DNA of 64,000 nt, taken from positions 61,319 through 125,318 of the forward strand of contig CAWASR010000006.1 of the NCBI GenBank assembly GCA_963784805.1, in the 5' to 3' direction. Positions 26,333 through 34,277 of this stretch are shown here, piece by piece (the first letter of the stretch is position 1; each line of letters starts with the position of its first letter). Below the pieces are notes generated by a model that was not told where the DNA came from, searched no databases, and saw only the letters and a program-made list of their open reading frames with translations. A program made the position numbers and the translations under genes. This DNA is from Roseiarcus sp963784805 (GTDB taxonomy: Bacteria; Pseudomonadota; Alphaproteobacteria; Rhizobiales; Beijerinckiaceae).

Positions 26333-27067
26333 TCAGACGATCGAGATCGCCTCGCGACGGCGGCTGCGCAAGCCCGCATAGCCCAGTCCGGCGAAGCCAA
26401 GCATCATCATCGCCCAGGTCGCGGGTTCTGGCACCCCGGCGACCGAGAAGCTCAGTTGAGACGGCGAGCCGTTCCCCTCGATATAGTCGATGTGGTACGC
26501 GCCGGCCGCGATCGCGAACGGTGCAGAGGTTATTGCGGAGGTCTCAGTCGGATGATTGTAGAGGACGCCCGACCCGTCGTTGGCGGAGCCTTGATAGACC
26601 GACGCGCCGTCATCGTGAGTGATGGTGGCCATGCCGGCGTAGGTGGTCCCGTCGACCCGGATATATGTCCAATAGTTATCGCCCGCGACGCTCATTGACG
26701 ACGCAAGGAAATTCGCCAATCCGCTCGCGTCGTTAGTATACTCTGAACCCGGGCTGGCGAAGTTAGTGATTGAGCCGCCGGTGAAAAACGTGCCGAACAA
26801 GTTACCCGCGGTCGTCGTATTCTGCGGCCCCGGGGCCACCCAGTTGATCGGACCGGACCAGTCAAAGACCGCAACAGCGCTATTTGACGGATTTGCGTCC
26901 TGAGCCCCGTTCGTGCCTCCCGCATTGTTCGGTGTAGGGTTAGCGGAGCTGGCGGGCGTGTTGTACCCGCCCCACACCGTAACAAGCGACGCTTGCGCGA
27001 CGCTCATCGCGGCGACGCTGGCCGTCATGGCGAGCGCGCCCAAAGCTAAATATCTAAGTTTCCCCAT
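26333..27067 (-). CDS. PEP-CTERM sorting-domain protein 3
   Basis: The product is 244 aa. It has a signal peptide (MGKLRYLALGALAMTASVAA), then a Asn/Thr/Gly-rich domain with VTVWGGYNTPASSANPTP, WTYIRVDGTTYAGMATITHD and FAIAAGAYHIDYIEGNG; the last resembles PA14/fibronectin-like carbohydrate-binding proteins, but I cannot place it. The sorting signal is VPEPATWAMMMLGFAGLGYA plus RSRRR. It is expected to be exported and processed by an exosortase encoded elsewhere. It shares leader, signal peptide, tail and terminator with gene 2. Confidence 0.91.
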   Translation of the reverse strand: MGKLRYLALGALAMTASVAAMSVAQASLVTVWGGYNTPASSANPTPNNAGGTNGAQDANPSNSAVAVFDWSGPINWVAPGPQNTTTAGNLFGTFFTGGSITNFASPGSEYTNDASGLANFLASSMSVAGDNYWTYIRVDGTTYAGMATITHDDGASVYQGSANDGSGVLYNHPTETSAITSAPFAIAAGAYHIDYIEGNGSPSQLSFSVAGVPEPATWAMMMLGFAGLGYAGLRSRRREAISIV

Positions 27068-27796
27068 AGTCCAACTCCTCGTAGGAAAAAACACCGGCAG
27101 CGCCGGCGCCAGGCCCGAGCAGAGCATAAGCGGCCGACACTTTCCTCCGCCGCCCGTTTCAATATTCGACCGCCCGTTCCCAAACGTACAATTTCCATTG
27201 GTTGCGGTCACTGTCAAGTTCATACTTGACCGCCGCAGCGGAAATTCGCCCAGATCGAGAACGGCGCGCCATCGCCCCGCGCGCCAGAGGCGATCGCCGT
27301 TGCGTCTTGTGAATATTTCTTCTTGACTTTTTCATAGGCCGGATCGGCGGCGCCGGACGTGGACATCGGGCGCGGTCGCCTCAGCATGCATCGAAGCGTC
27401 GAAGCGCGGGCTGCCGCGCCGCATCGTTACGGCAACGCGAAACGACGTTCCGCCAATGCTGATCGGAACCGCGCGAGGGCTTCCCGATCGTCGCCCGAAG
27501 GCGCTGGAGTCGACATGAGCCTCGCGGGATTTGCGCCAAGCCCGCGCACTGGCCCCGGACCTTCCGGCGCCGCCAAAGCCGCGGCGTCAGCCCGCGCCGG
27601 CTTCGCCATTTTCACCGTCGATGTTCACCGTCGCGAAACCATCCGGGTTTGCTGCGCCTTAACTGTGCCCACAGGCCGCTCGTTACGTCAGGGCCTGGAT
27701 TCACATCCTGGAAAATATTGGCGCGCAGGCTTCGTCCTACCAAGAGAGCCGGCCGACAGAGCCGACGGGTCGAGCGTAGGGGTAAGGTGCGTGGCA
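27068..27796. promoter_or_regulatory. Duplicated leader of PEP-CTERM gene 3, then intergenic sequence
   Basis: 27068-27260 is the second copy of the leader seen at 26040-26230, with TTGACA-N17-AAATTG as a possible sigma-70 promoter on the minus strand. From about 27300 to 27796 I see no supported gene. A plus-strand frame is open there and continues into the next CDS, but it is Arg/Ala/Ser-rich and lacks family features. Confidence 0.5.
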
Positions 27797-28237
27797 ATGG
27801 CGTTTGCAATCGACAGGAGCCGCACGATCATCAGCGCGATGATCCACGGCCGCAGAGTGACTGCGCAGGATGTCGCCTGGCTTCGGCGCGAGGTTTTCCC
27901 CGACGGCGAGGTCAGCCGGGAGGCGGCGGACGAGCTGTTCGCCGTCTCCAGGGCCGGCATGAGCAACGCCAGGGAATGGTCGGAGCTTTTTGTCGAGTTG
28001 ATCACCGAGCACGTCGTCTGGCAGGCGCGGCCGACCGGCGTCGTCAGCGACGCCGACGCCGAGTGGCTGCTGGCGCGCGCCGACGAATGCATGTCGGTCG
28101 AGGCGCTGGCGGCGCTGGTCAATGTGCTGGCCGAGGCCCATCGGGTGCCGCAATGGTTCCTGGGCGCGGTCAGGGCGCGCGCCGCGCGCGGCTGGCCAGG
28201 GGTCGACGAGGCGCTTCGGGCTGCGATGACCGGATAG
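27797..28237 (+). CDS. Conserved hypothetical protein of alphaproteobacteria
   Basis: The product is 146 aa, soluble and mostly helical. Features are GRRVTAQDVAWLRREVFPDGEVSREAADELF near the N-terminus and VELITEHVVWQARPTGVVSDADAEWLL in the middle. I recall similar alphaproteobacterial proteins of unknown function with a paired EF-hand-like or TerB-like helical layout; the function is not known. ATG 27797 is used; the open frame extends 146 codons upstream, but that part has no protein-like features. It is followed after 333 bases by the carboxylase gene. Confidence 0.65.
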   Translation: MAFAIDRSRTIISAMIHGRRVTAQDVAWLRREVFPDGEVSREAADELFAVSRAGMSNAREWSELFVELITEHVVWQARPTGVVSDADAEWLLARADECMSVEALAALVNVLAEAHRVPQWFLGAVRARAARGWPGVDEALRAAMTG

Positions 28238-28570
28238 GCCGCCTCGTCAGGAGACCATCCCGGCGCGATTCATCGCTCCGGACGAAAGCGCGCCCGAGTC
28301 TCGGTCAACTCGACGACCTGCCAATTCACCCATGCGTGGGTCGACCACGTTTGGCGCCGGGCGCAGGTCTGCAACAAATACTGAAGGCATGAGGGCGGGG
28401 CGCGCGCGTGCGGCGTTCGTCGCGGCGCTCCGCCCGCACTTTCCCGACCCCGCTAAGTCTCGTTCTCGTTGCTGCGGCCGCTTGACCGCGAGCGCTGTTT
28501 ACGCGCCGTTTTCGTTCCAATAGAAACGGCTTCCAGGGCAGGCTTCGCGCTGTCCTCGCGAGGGGAGCCG
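28238..28570. other. Intergenic region upstream of carboxylase gene
   Basis: About 330 bases with no supported gene, repeat or hairpin. It presumably carries the promoter of the biotin carboxylase gene at 28571. Confidence 0.4.
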
Positions 28571-30574
28571 ATGTTCAAGAAAATCCTCGTCGCCAATCGG
28601 GGCGAGATCGCCTGCCGGGTCATCCGGACGGCGCGGCGCATGCGGATCAAGACCGTCGCGGTCTATTCCGAAGCCGACAAGGACGCGCTGCACGTTGAGA
28701 TGGCCGACGAGGCGATCGCCATTGGTCCGCCGGCGGCGGCGCAATCCTATCTTGCGATCGAGAAGATCGTCGCGGCCTGCAAGTCGACTGGCGCCGAAGC
28801 GGTCCACCCGGGCTACGGCTTTCTTTCCGAGCGCGCGGGCTTCGCGGTCGCGCTGGCCGAGGCGGGCGTCGTTTTCATCGGCCCCAACGCCAAAGCCATC
28901 GAGGCGATGGGCGACAAGATCGAATCGAAGAAATTCGCCAACGCCGCCAAAGTCTCCACCGTTCCAGGCCATCTCGGCGCAATCGAAACGCCGGAGGAGG
29001 CGGCCAGGATCGCCGAGGAGATCGGCTATCCGGTCATGATCAAGGCCTCGGCCGGCGGCGGCGGAAAGGGCATGCGCGTCGCCCATTCGCGCCGCGACGT
29101 CTTCGAGGGCTTCGCGCGCGCGCGTTCCGAGGCGAAAACCTCGTTCGGCGACGAGCGTGTGTTCGTGGAGAAATTCATCGTCAACCCGCGCCACGTCGAG
29201 ATCCAGGTCCTCGGCGACAAGCACGGCAACGTCATCCATCTCGGCGAGCGCGAGTGTTCGATCCAGCGCCGCAACCAGAAGGTGATCGAGGAGGCGCCTT
29301 CGCCGTTGCTCGACGCTCCGACCCGTAAAAGAATGGGCGAGGAGGCGGTCGCGCTCGCCAGGGCGGTCGACTACGATTCGGCCGGCACGGTCGAGTTCGT
29401 CGCCGGGCAGGACCGAAGCTTCTATTTCCTCGAGATGAACACCCGTCTCCAGGTCGAGCACCCGGTGACTGAACTCGTTACCGGAGTCGATCTGGTCGAG
29501 GAGATGATCCGGAGCGCCGCCGGCGAGCGGCTCAGGCTGAAACAGGCCGACGTGAAGCTCAAGGGCTGGGCGGTCGAAAGCCGCGTCTACGCCGAAGACC
29601 CGACCCGCGGCTTCCTGCCCTCGACCGGCCGCCTGACCAAATATCGGCCGCCGCCCGAGGGGACGAAGCGCGGCGTCACGGTTCGCAACGACACCGGCGT
29701 CTTCGAGGGCGGCGAAATCTCGATCCACTACGATCCGATGATCGCCAAGCTGGTGACGCACGCGCCCGACCGGGCCGGCGCGATCGAGGCGCAGGCGAGC
29801 GCGCTCGACGCCTTCGTCATCGACGGCATCCGCCACAACATTCCGTTCCTGTCCGCGCTGATGTTGAATCCGCGCTGGCGCGAGGGGCGGCTTTCGACCG
29901 GCTTCATCGCCGAGGAATATCCTGACGGCTTCCGGCCGCTCAGCCCCAAAGGCGAGACGGAACGCCGTCTGGCGGCGGTCGCCGCGCACATCGATCATAC
30001 CCTCAATCAGCGCAAGCGCCTGATTTCCGGGCAGTTGCGCGAGCCGGAGGTGGTGCGGTTCGAGCTCAGCCGCCTCGTCGCCATCGGCAAGAGCCGGATC
30101 GAGATCGAGATCGAAGGCAAGAAGGACGAGGTCGCGATCCTGTTCGCCGACGGTCACAAGGTCGCGGTGCGCTCGGACTGGAAGCCGGGCGACCCGCTGT
30201 GGCGCGGAACGGTCGACGGCGTCGAGATCGCCGCGCAGGCGCGCCCGATCCTCAACGGCTATGCGCTTTCGCACGCCGGCGCAGCCGCCGACGCGCGCGT
30301 CTACACCCGCCGCGAAGCTGCGCTCGCCGCGCTGATGATCGAGCGCAAGGCGGCGGACGGCTCGCGGGCGCTCCTGTGCCCGATGCCGGGCCTAATCAAG
30401 GCGATCGCGGTCAAGGCGGGGCAGGAGGTGAAGGCGGGCGAGCAGCTGTGCATCGTCGAAGCGATGAAGATGGAGAACGTGCTGAGCGCCGAGCGAGACG
30501 CGACGGTCAAAGCGATCCTGTGCAAGGAGGGAGATTCGCTGGCGGTCGACGCGGTGATCATGGAGTTCGCGTGA
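28571..30574 (+). CDS. pccA: Acetyl/propionyl-CoA carboxylase, biotin-carboxylase alpha subunit
   Basis: The product is 667 aa with biotin carboxylase N-domain (FKKILVANRGEIACRVIRTA), ATP-grasp (KASAGGGGKGMRVA, HVEIQVLGDKHGNV, FLEMNTRLQVEHPVTE), C-domain, a BT-like linker and a biotinyl domain with the lysine at about 633 in EAMKMEN. The full length and domain order match PccA of propionyl-CoA carboxylase; a methylcrotonyl-CoA carboxylase alpha subunit is an alternative. ATG 28571 follows AGGGGAG. It overlaps the RidA-like gene by four bases. The beta subunit is not in the window. Confidence 0.92.
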   Translation: MFKKILVANRGEIACRVIRTARRMRIKTVAVYSEADKDALHVEMADEAIAIGPPAAAQSYLAIEKIVAACKSTGAEAVHPGYGFLSERAGFAVALAEAGVVFIGPNAKAIEAMGDKIESKKFANAAKVSTVPGHLGAIETPEEAARIAEEIGYPVMIKASAGGGGKGMRVAHSRRDVFEGFARARSEAKTSFGDERVFVEKFIVNPRHVEIQVLGDKHGNVIHLGERECSIQRRNQKVIEEAPSPLLDAPTRKRMGEEAVALARAVDYDSAGTVEFVAGQDRSFYFLEMNTRLQVEHPVTELVTGVDLVEEMIRSAAGERLRLKQADVKLKGWAVESRVYAEDPTRGFLPSTGRLTKYRPPPEGTKRGVTVRNDTGVFEGGEISIHYDPMIAKLVTHAPDRAGAIEAQASALDAFVIDGIRHNIPFLSALMLNPRWREGRLSTGFIAEEYPDGFRPLSPKGETERRLAAVAAHIDHTLNQRKRLISGQLREPEVVRFELSRLVAIGKSRIEIEIEGKKDEVAILFADGHKVAVRSDWKPGDPLWRGTVDGVEIAAQARPILNGYALSHAGAAADARVYTRREAALAALMIERKAADGSRALLCPMPGLIKAIAVKAGQEVKAGEQLCIVEAMKMENVLSAERDATVKAILCKEGDSLAVDAVIMEFA

Positions 30575-30978
30575 CGACTGCGCCCGCCGTCCGGCGTCTC
30601 ATTTCGTCCGGCTCGCCGTTCGAGGCTGCGCACGGCTATTCGCGCGCGATCGTCAGCGGCGACGAGGTCCATATCGCCGGCACGACCGGATACGACTACG
30701 CGACAATGGCGATGCCTGACGATCCCGCCGACCAGACCCGGAACATCTATTCGACTTTCGCCGCGGTCCTGAGGGAAGCCGGCGGCGGCCTCGCCGACAT
30801 CGTGCGCTTGCGCACTTTCGTCACCGACGCCGCCTCTTGCGAAGCAGTGCTGAGGGTCCAGGGCGAGGTCTTCGGCGCGATCCGCCCGGCGGCGACGATC
30901 GTCGTCGTCTCAGGCCTGCTCAAGTCCGAAATGAAAGTCGAGATCGAGGCCGACGCGCGGCTCGGCCGGAAGGGCTAG
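30571..30978 (+). CDS. RidA/YjgF-family protein
   Basis: The product is 135 aa, one RidA-type domain, with SSGSPFEAAHGYSRAIVSG at the N-terminus and later RPAATIVVVSGL, the conserved C-terminal strand that contributes the pocket. The Arg that binds carboxylates in RidA (position before PA) is present in the form IRPAAT. RidA enzymes hydrolyse reactive enamine/imine intermediates; members outside the RidA subfamily have varied activity. The GTG start overlaps the TGA of the carboxylase gene (GTGA), so the two are translationally coupled. Confidence 0.85.
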   Translation: MTTAPAVRRLISSGSPFEAAHGYSRAIVSGDEVHIAGTTGYDYATMAMPDDPADQTRNIYSTFAAVLREAGGGLADIVRLRTFVTDAASCEAVLRVQGEVFGAIRPAATIVVVSGLLKSEMKVEIEADARLGRKG

Positions 30979-31014
30979 TCGCGCGCGCAGGGGTCAAGGC
31001 CGAAGCGCTTTTGG

Positions 31015-31278
31015 TCACGCGGCCTTCTTCACCCACAAAAGACACCAGCCGCTTGGAGCGATATCGCCGTCGACCATCTTGCACAAATTTGGGGCGACGA
31101 AGAAATTGCAGGCGTCGCACTGCTTGCCGTCATTGGGCGTAGCCTGATATTTCACTGCGGCCTGCGCCATTTTCGCTTCCGCGCTGCTGTTCGGCAGCGC
31201 CAGCAGAGGCGCCGCGCCGGCCGCCGCCAAGAGGACGGTCCGGCGGCTCACGCCATTTGTTTGGATCGTGTCGCTCAT
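31015..31278 (-). CDS. High-potential iron-sulfur protein (HiPIP) 1
   Basis: The product is 87 aa. A twin-arginine signal (SRRTVLLAAAGAAPLLAL) leads to a small mature domain with four cysteines at 54, 57, 66 and 79 (CxxC-x8-C-x12-C), the HiPIP [4Fe-4S] ligand pattern; GWCLLWV matches the conserved C-terminal motif. HiPIPs carry electrons at high potential in the periplasm, for example to photosynthetic reaction centres, cytochrome oxidases or in Fe(II) oxidation (Iro, PioC). A paralogue lies at 35863. ATG 31278 is the start. It closes a minus-strand group of redox genes. Confidence 0.93.
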   Translation of the reverse strand: MSDTIQTNGVSRRTVLLAAAGAAPLLALPNSSAEAKMAQAAVKYQATPNDGKQCDACNFFVAPNLCKMVDGDIAPSGWCLLWVKKAA

Positions 31279-31493
31279 TGAAGCCTCATCCTTTCGACTG
31301 ACGAGCGCTCCATCCCGGCAGCCTCCCGCGAGACGCCGGGCGCACCGAAATCGAAACTGCCCGAAAAAGCCAGGGCGATCACCCGCCGCGGCCCTGCGGG
31401 CGAGCCGCGCATGACGGAGGCCTGCCATTTGCGCTTGCGCCGGCCTCGCATCGCGCTCAATATTGAGCCAGAGGAGGCCGGCCGGAAGCTGAG

Positions 31494-31814
31494 ATGACAA
31501 TCGCCAGGGTATGGCTTGCGATCGGGGTCATTGCGAGCGGCATCGCATTGGGCGGCGCCGTCCGGGCGCAAGAGTTGGCGGTCACCGGCATTTTTCAGGG
31601 TCACGGAATCGTCAGGGCGGTTCAGCCCGGGACTGGCGCGCTGACTCTTTCCCATGACGACATCAAGGGCTTCATGCCGGCGATGGAAATGATGTACCGG
31701 GTGCGCACGCCGGAAGTCAGCAAGGGCCTGCGCCCCGGCGATACGATCGACTTCACGATCGACGCCGCCAAATACATCATTCTCGACGCGAAGCTGGTCT
31801 CTCACGCCAAGTGA
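31494..31814 (+). CDS. CusF-like periplasmic copper-binding protein
   Basis: The product is 106 aa with signal peptide (WLAIGVIASGIALGGAVRAQ) and an OB-fold-like CusF/SilF domain: GHGIVRAVQPGTGALTLSHDDIKGFMPAMEMMYRV. The Met-rich FMPAMEMMYRV segment is the copper-binding motif. It lies alone on the plus strand, divergent from HiPIP 1 and convergent with the cytochrome-like gene at 31835. In the copper-efflux family it delivers Cu(I); in this context it may help copper homeostasis or heme-protein maturation. Function here is inferred. Confidence 0.85.
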   Translation: MTIARVWLAIGVIASGIALGGAVRAQELAVTGIFQGHGIVRAVQPGTGALTLSHDDIKGFMPAMEMMYRVRTPEVSKGLRPGDTIDFTIDAAKYIILDAKLVSHAK

Positions 31815-31834
31815 CGCCCCGGCGAGCGCGCGAC

Positions 31835-33271
31835 CTAGTGGACGCCGGCGAGGAAGCCGACGAAGTCGAATCCGCGCGCATTCGACACGCTGTCGTGACA
31901 GGACATGCAGCTTGAGGTCTGGTCCTGAAAGTAAGTCTCCAACGTCGTATTGACCAGGTTCTCCTTCGGGGCCTCGTCCGCGTCGGACGACTGATAAGGC
32001 TCGCGCGGGGTGTTCGGATCGAGCGTCAGCCCGGGAAAATAGCGACCGTCGTTTTGCGGCTCGGGCGGCTGGGTGACGGTCGGCCATTGCGCTGCGACCA
32101 GCATGTAGTGCTCCCAGACCGTTCCCTTGACGCCCGGCAAGGCCCAATAGGCGCGGTTCATCGCCATGGTCGAGGCGTGGATCGGAAATTTGCGGACCAC
32201 CTGCATCGGCGCCGGATCCACCTTCGGCGGATTGCTCAAGTTGACCGGCAGGACAGTTCGCGAGCCGAACGGCGGCCAAAGTCCGAGGTTCGGTTTCGAG
32301 GCGTCGAAATAGGAATAGGGCGCCCCGGCGTCCCTGGCGTCCGGCTCGCGCGCCGCGCCTGCGCCGACCGGCGGCACATTGTCGACATGCTCGAACGTGC
32401 TCCACAGCCATTGCGGCCGATAGAGCGTCTTGATCGCGATATGCAGTCCGACCAGGGCGACGTCGCTCTTCGTGCAAATCGTTCGCCCAGCGGCGAGCGT
32501 CTTGGCGACGTCGACGATTTCGGCGTCTTTGACGACATAATAGCGCGCGCGCACGGCCGGCGTATCGGCGGCGGTCAGCGGGCGCCAAGCGGCCTTGACC
32601 GCGATCGAGCCGGGCGGAAGGTGCGCGGGATGCTCTAAATCGGGCAGATTCTTGCCCTGGCTCCAGCCATTGGTCGCTAGGGTCGCGTACTCAGGCTCAT
32701 TGACGCGAATTTCGTAGCGCGTATAGGCGCCGTTCTGCGCGACAAGCGGATTGGCGAAAGCGCCGGGGGTGAAGCTTGGCTGATTGAAATCCGCGAATGG
32801 AACGAAGGACGCCAGCGTCTTCACGCGATTGTCGAAGCCGGGGCCGCAGGGATTGCGGCCGGCGTAACTCGCCCAGGGCGGCGGCGCGAGAGGTTTCCCA
32901 TGAGGCCCGACCTGGAACAGCTCGTATCGGGACTTGAACGTCTCCCAGACACGCTTGCCGGGATCACTCAGAGATTTGGCGCGGTCGGGAGCGCCGCGAT
33001 CGGCGGCCTCAAGTTGCGAGGGCCAATTGAGCGCGATGAACGCGCGCCAGGCGAAATTGTCGAAGGCCGGGAAAGGATCGGCCCCGGTCGAGGGCACATC
33101 CGCGATTCGATCGGGCGACACGCGCGGCGCGACATCCTCAGCCGCGGCGGGTCCGGTCGAGCCAAGCGTCCCCGCCGCAGTCAGGACGATGATCGCGACC
33201 GCAAGCCCGCGCACGGTCCCGTTGGACCGGAACCATGACCATCGAACGCCTCCTGGGTCGTTCAATCGCAT
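31835..33271 (-). CDS. Exported c-type cytochrome-like protein (single C-terminal CxxCH)
   Basis: The product is 478 aa. A hydrophobic N-terminal segment (VRGLAVAIIVLTAAGTLG) suggests export. The body contains NFAWRAFIALNWPSQLEAAD and several Trp/Pro-rich conserved blocks; the only heme-binding motif is CMSCH near residues 455-459 at the C-terminus. I recall this large family of uncharacterised single-heme proteins in proteobacteria, but not its function. A GTG start 22 codons downstream is also possible. It is part of a minus-strand run with a small cytochrome c, a CHRD protein and a porin-cytochrome, suggesting a shared electron-transfer role. Confidence 0.75.
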   Translation of the reverse strand: MRLNDPGGVRWSWFRSNGTVRGLAVAIIVLTAAGTLGSTGPAAAEDVAPRVSPDRIADVPSTGADPFPAFDNFAWRAFIALNWPSQLEAADRGAPDRAKSLSDPGKRVWETFKSRYELFQVGPHGKPLAPPPWASYAGRNPCGPGFDNRVKTLASFVPFADFNQPSFTPGAFANPLVAQNGAYTRYEIRVNEPEYATLATNGWSQGKNLPDLEHPAHLPPGSIAVKAAWRPLTAADTPAVRARYYVVKDAEIVDVAKTLAAGRTICTKSDVALVGLHIAIKTLYRPQWLWSTFEHVDNVPPVGAGAAREPDARDAGAPYSYFDASKPNLGLWPPFGSRTVLPVNLSNPPKVDPAPMQVVRKFPIHASTMAMNRAYWALPGVKGTVWEHYMLVAAQWPTVTQPPEPQNDGRYFPGLTLDPNTPREPYQSSDADEAPKENLVNTTLETYFQDQTSSCMSCHDSVSNARGFDFVGFLAGVH

Positions 33272-33379
33272 ATCTTGGCGCCTACCGCCCCGCGCTCAGG
33301 CGGATATTCCTCGCCGGCCCATCCCGCTTCCATTTCGCATTTGCCCGAACTTCCTGGCGATGTCGCGGCGCCGGCCGGC

Positions 33380-33664
33380 TCACTGGTTTGAGGTGATATA
33401 AGCGATCACGTCGTCGATGTCCTTCTTGCTGCGCAAGCCGGCAAAGGTCATGGCGGTCGAGGGTTTGTAGCGGCGCGGATTGGCCAGAAATTTCGGCAGG
33501 TTCTCCACGCCTATTCGGCCGGTATAGGGCAGCGCCGCGTGGCATTTGTGACAAACGGTCCGAAAGATTCGTTTCCCCGCCGCAATGTCCGCGGCATGGG
33601 CCGGGGCGGAGCCTGTCGTCGCCGATAGAGCCAGCACCAGGACCACGCCAACCGAAGCTCTCAT
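33380..33664 (-). CDS. Small periplasmic c-type cytochrome
   Basis: The product is 94 aa with a signal peptide cut near AHA-AD and one heme c site CHKCH at residues 38-42. A Met in STAMTFAGL near residue 72 is a plausible sixth ligand, as in class I cytochromes. The mature protein is about 70 aa, at the small end of the class. It starts four bases inside the end of the CHRD gene (ATGA overlap), so the two are translationally coupled. It is probably a periplasmic electron shuttle. Confidence 0.9.
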   Translation of the reverse strand: MRASVGVVLVLALSATTGSAPAHAADIAAGKRIFRTVCHKCHAALPYTGRIGVENLPKFLANPRRYKPSTAMTFAGLRSKKDIDDVIAYITSNQ

Positions 33665-34158
33665 CTGCGGACGACTGGTCCGCGAATTTCGCCGGCGGGG
33701 AACTTCTTGGAGTGCAAATTGAAATACCAGCGCCCATCCTTCAGGTCCTGGGCTTGGGTATTGTCGATCTTGGCCACGCCGTGGAACGGGCTCGTGAGAT
33801 TGCCGGGCGTTCCGACTTGAATCGGAGCGTTCTCCTCAGGGGTCAGCCCGAGATATGAGACCGGGCCATGGAAATGCGCGCCGATCGCCGGGGCGGACAG
33901 GCCCGAGTACGTCACGGTCCATCGCAGCGTATTGGTGTTGGTGTCGAACGTCCCCTCCATCACGCCTTTTGCAGGGCTGTTGTTCGGGGGGACTTCGCCG
34001 GCGCCGGTCAGCGTCGCCTGGATCGGGATGACGACGGCGAAGGCGTACGAACTGGTTGCGATCAATACGGCGCTGGCAAAAGCGACCAAGGTCAGGCGCT
34101 TGCCCCTCGTCGTCGCACACTTGAGGGAAGCGCTATCGTGTTGGGCTGTGGCGGGCAT
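33661..34158 (-). CDS. CHRD domain protein
   Basis: The product is 165 aa. A signal or N-terminal membrane segment (LTLVAFASAVLIATSSYAFA) precedes a CHRD beta-sandwich: IQATLTGAGEVPPNNSPAKG, WTVTYSGLSAPAIGAHFHGP, WYFNLHSKKFPAGEIRGPV. CHRD domains (first described in chordin) occur in exported bacterial proteins of unknown role; the conserved HFHGP suggests metal contact. ATG 34158 with GGGAGAG upstream is preferred to ATG 34170. The gene overlaps the small cytochrome by four bases, tying it to the redox cluster. Confidence 0.85.
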   Translation of the reverse strand: MPATAQHDSASLKCATTRGKRLTLVAFASAVLIATSSYAFAVVIPIQATLTGAGEVPPNNSPAKGVMEGTFDTNTNTLRWTVTYSGLSAPAIGAHFHGPVSYLGLTPEENAPIQVGTPGNLTSPFHGVAKIDNTQAQDLKDGRWYFNLHSKKFPAGEIRGPVVRR

Positions 34159-34277
34159 GATCTCTCCCATTTGTCGCTGTTCTTCAACTGCGGAGCGCGC
34201 CGCCGTTCACATGTCGTCCAATGGCTCGATTATTCCGGAACATCGCCTCCGTCGCGCCCGCGCGAGCGCGACGCGCG

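Noticed and set aside
27359..27796. Upstream part of the open frame leading into the gene at 27797
   Set aside because: Arg/Ala/Ser-rich without conserved features; the recognisable protein starts at MAFAIDRSRT.
28499..30274. Minus-strand frame of about 590 codons opposite the carboxylase gene
   Set aside because: No motif, and the plus strand carries a full biotin carboxylase.
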